A DNA stretch of 64,000 nucleotides. Source: an uncultured Bacteroidales bacterium. GTDB taxonomy: Bacteria; Bacteroidota; Bacteroidia; Bacteroidales; P3. The DNA lies in NCBI GenBank assembly GCA_900316235.1, contig ONCC01000010.1:1-64000 (forward strand), in the 5' to 3' direction. A program made the position numbers and the translations under genes. Each line of letters opens with the position of its first letter. Position 1 is the first letter of the stretch. Under the pieces are notes generated by a model. That model ran no database searches. It had not been told where the DNA came from and worked only from the letters and a program-made list of their open reading frames with translations. Below, piece after piece: positions 63,659-64,000 of the stretch.

Positions 63659-64000
63659 ATGGAAATTATACTTAAGCAAGATGTGGCCAACCTGGGCTAC
63701 AAGGACGAAATCGTCAACGTCAAGAACGGCTATGCCAACAACTATCTTCTTCCCATGGGTATGGCTATCATCGCCACTCCCGTCAACAAGAAGATACATG
63801 CCGAGAACCTGCGCCAGCGCGCCCACAAGGAGGAAGCCCTCCGCAAGAATGCTGAGACCCAGCAGGCTGCCCTCAACGGCAAGACCGTGAAGATTATCGC
63901 CAAAGTCGGCGAGAACGGTCAGCTCTTCGGCGGTGTCAACAACATCATGATTGCCGAAGCTCTCAAGGAGCAGCACAACTACGACATCGACCGCAAGCAG
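63659..64000 (+). CDS. rplI: 50S ribosomal protein L9 (partial, runs off the window)
   Basis: The frame starts at ATG 63659, 13 bases after an AGGAGG site at 63645-63650. The first 114 residues show the L9 N-terminal domain (MEIILKQDVANLGYKDEIVN, VKNGYANNYLLPMGMAIIAT), the long connecting helix and the start of the C-terminal domain (KIIAKVGENGQLFGGVN). It is cut by the window end. Confidence 0.96.
   Translation, partial: MEIILKQDVANLGYKDEIVNVKNGYANNYLLPMGMAIIATPVNKKIHAENLRQRAHKEEALRKNAETQQAALNGKTVKIIAKVGENGQLFGGVNNIMIAEALKEQHNYDIDRKQ

Overview
The window is a piece of a Bacteroidota chromosome, most likely from the order Bacteroidales (an uncultured gut or rumen relative of Prevotella). The evidence is the repeated promoter shape TTTG-N19/20-TAnnTTTG in front of many genes, surface proteins with the C-terminal sorting domain of the type IX secretion system (T9SS), a TonB-dependent receptor, lipoproteins of families typical of this order (DUF4836, DUF6266), methylmalonyl-CoA mutase and menaquinone genes. 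The window starts inside pnp and ends inside rplI.

Layout. 1-549 is the 3' end of pnp. 749-14035 is an accessory locus: a sigma-70-like factor, a small one-helix membrane protein, an anchored periplasmic protein, then two very large T9SS-exported proteins built from FN3-like, PKD-like and 'choice-of-anchor J'-like units; the first is split by a frameshift near 3409. 14315-26211 is mostly housekeeping: purM, tRNA-Gly, a YitT-type membrane protein, a glycosyltransferase, a PorE-like PD40/OmpA protein, an alpha/beta hydrolase, glutamate dehydrogenase with a shortened C-terminus, a YugP-type metallopeptidase, a PIG-V-like membrane glycosyltransferase and aroQ. 26422-35325 holds an EF-hand membrane protein, a secreted endonuclease/exonuclease/phosphatase protein, a toxin-antitoxin-like pair, a DUF6266 gene, aspS, a four-helix-bundle gene enclosed by ACTAG repeats, menA and menG. 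35562-43206, mostly on the minus strand, holds rpmF with its DUF177 partner, a metal-uptake-like trio, a LysE-type exporter (plus strand), an LRR protein and mutB. 43327-50286 holds a second DUF6266 gene, a surface lipoprotein, thrS, infC-rpmI-rplT, rplS and a low-molecular-weight phosphatase.

50279-55862 is the most unusual part. A short PurL-like gene runs into a 4.6 kb segment carrying a second copy of the sigma / membrane / periplasmic cassette, again followed by secreted proteins, and a second copy of the last 72 codons of the PurL-like gene closes the segment on the far side. Then come a minus-strand DUF4836-ABC ATPase-permease operon, mutS, a six-tRNA operon, and rpsF-rpsR-rplI.

How the genes fit together. 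The two sigma cassettes share gene order, ATGA overlaps, a recognisable third protein and a similar upstream sequence, and each precedes secreted proteins, which suggests a surface-signalling or surface-protein expression module. A second theme is stacks of 6-13 nt near-repeats between genes, in leaders, and in frame inside the large T9SS genes.
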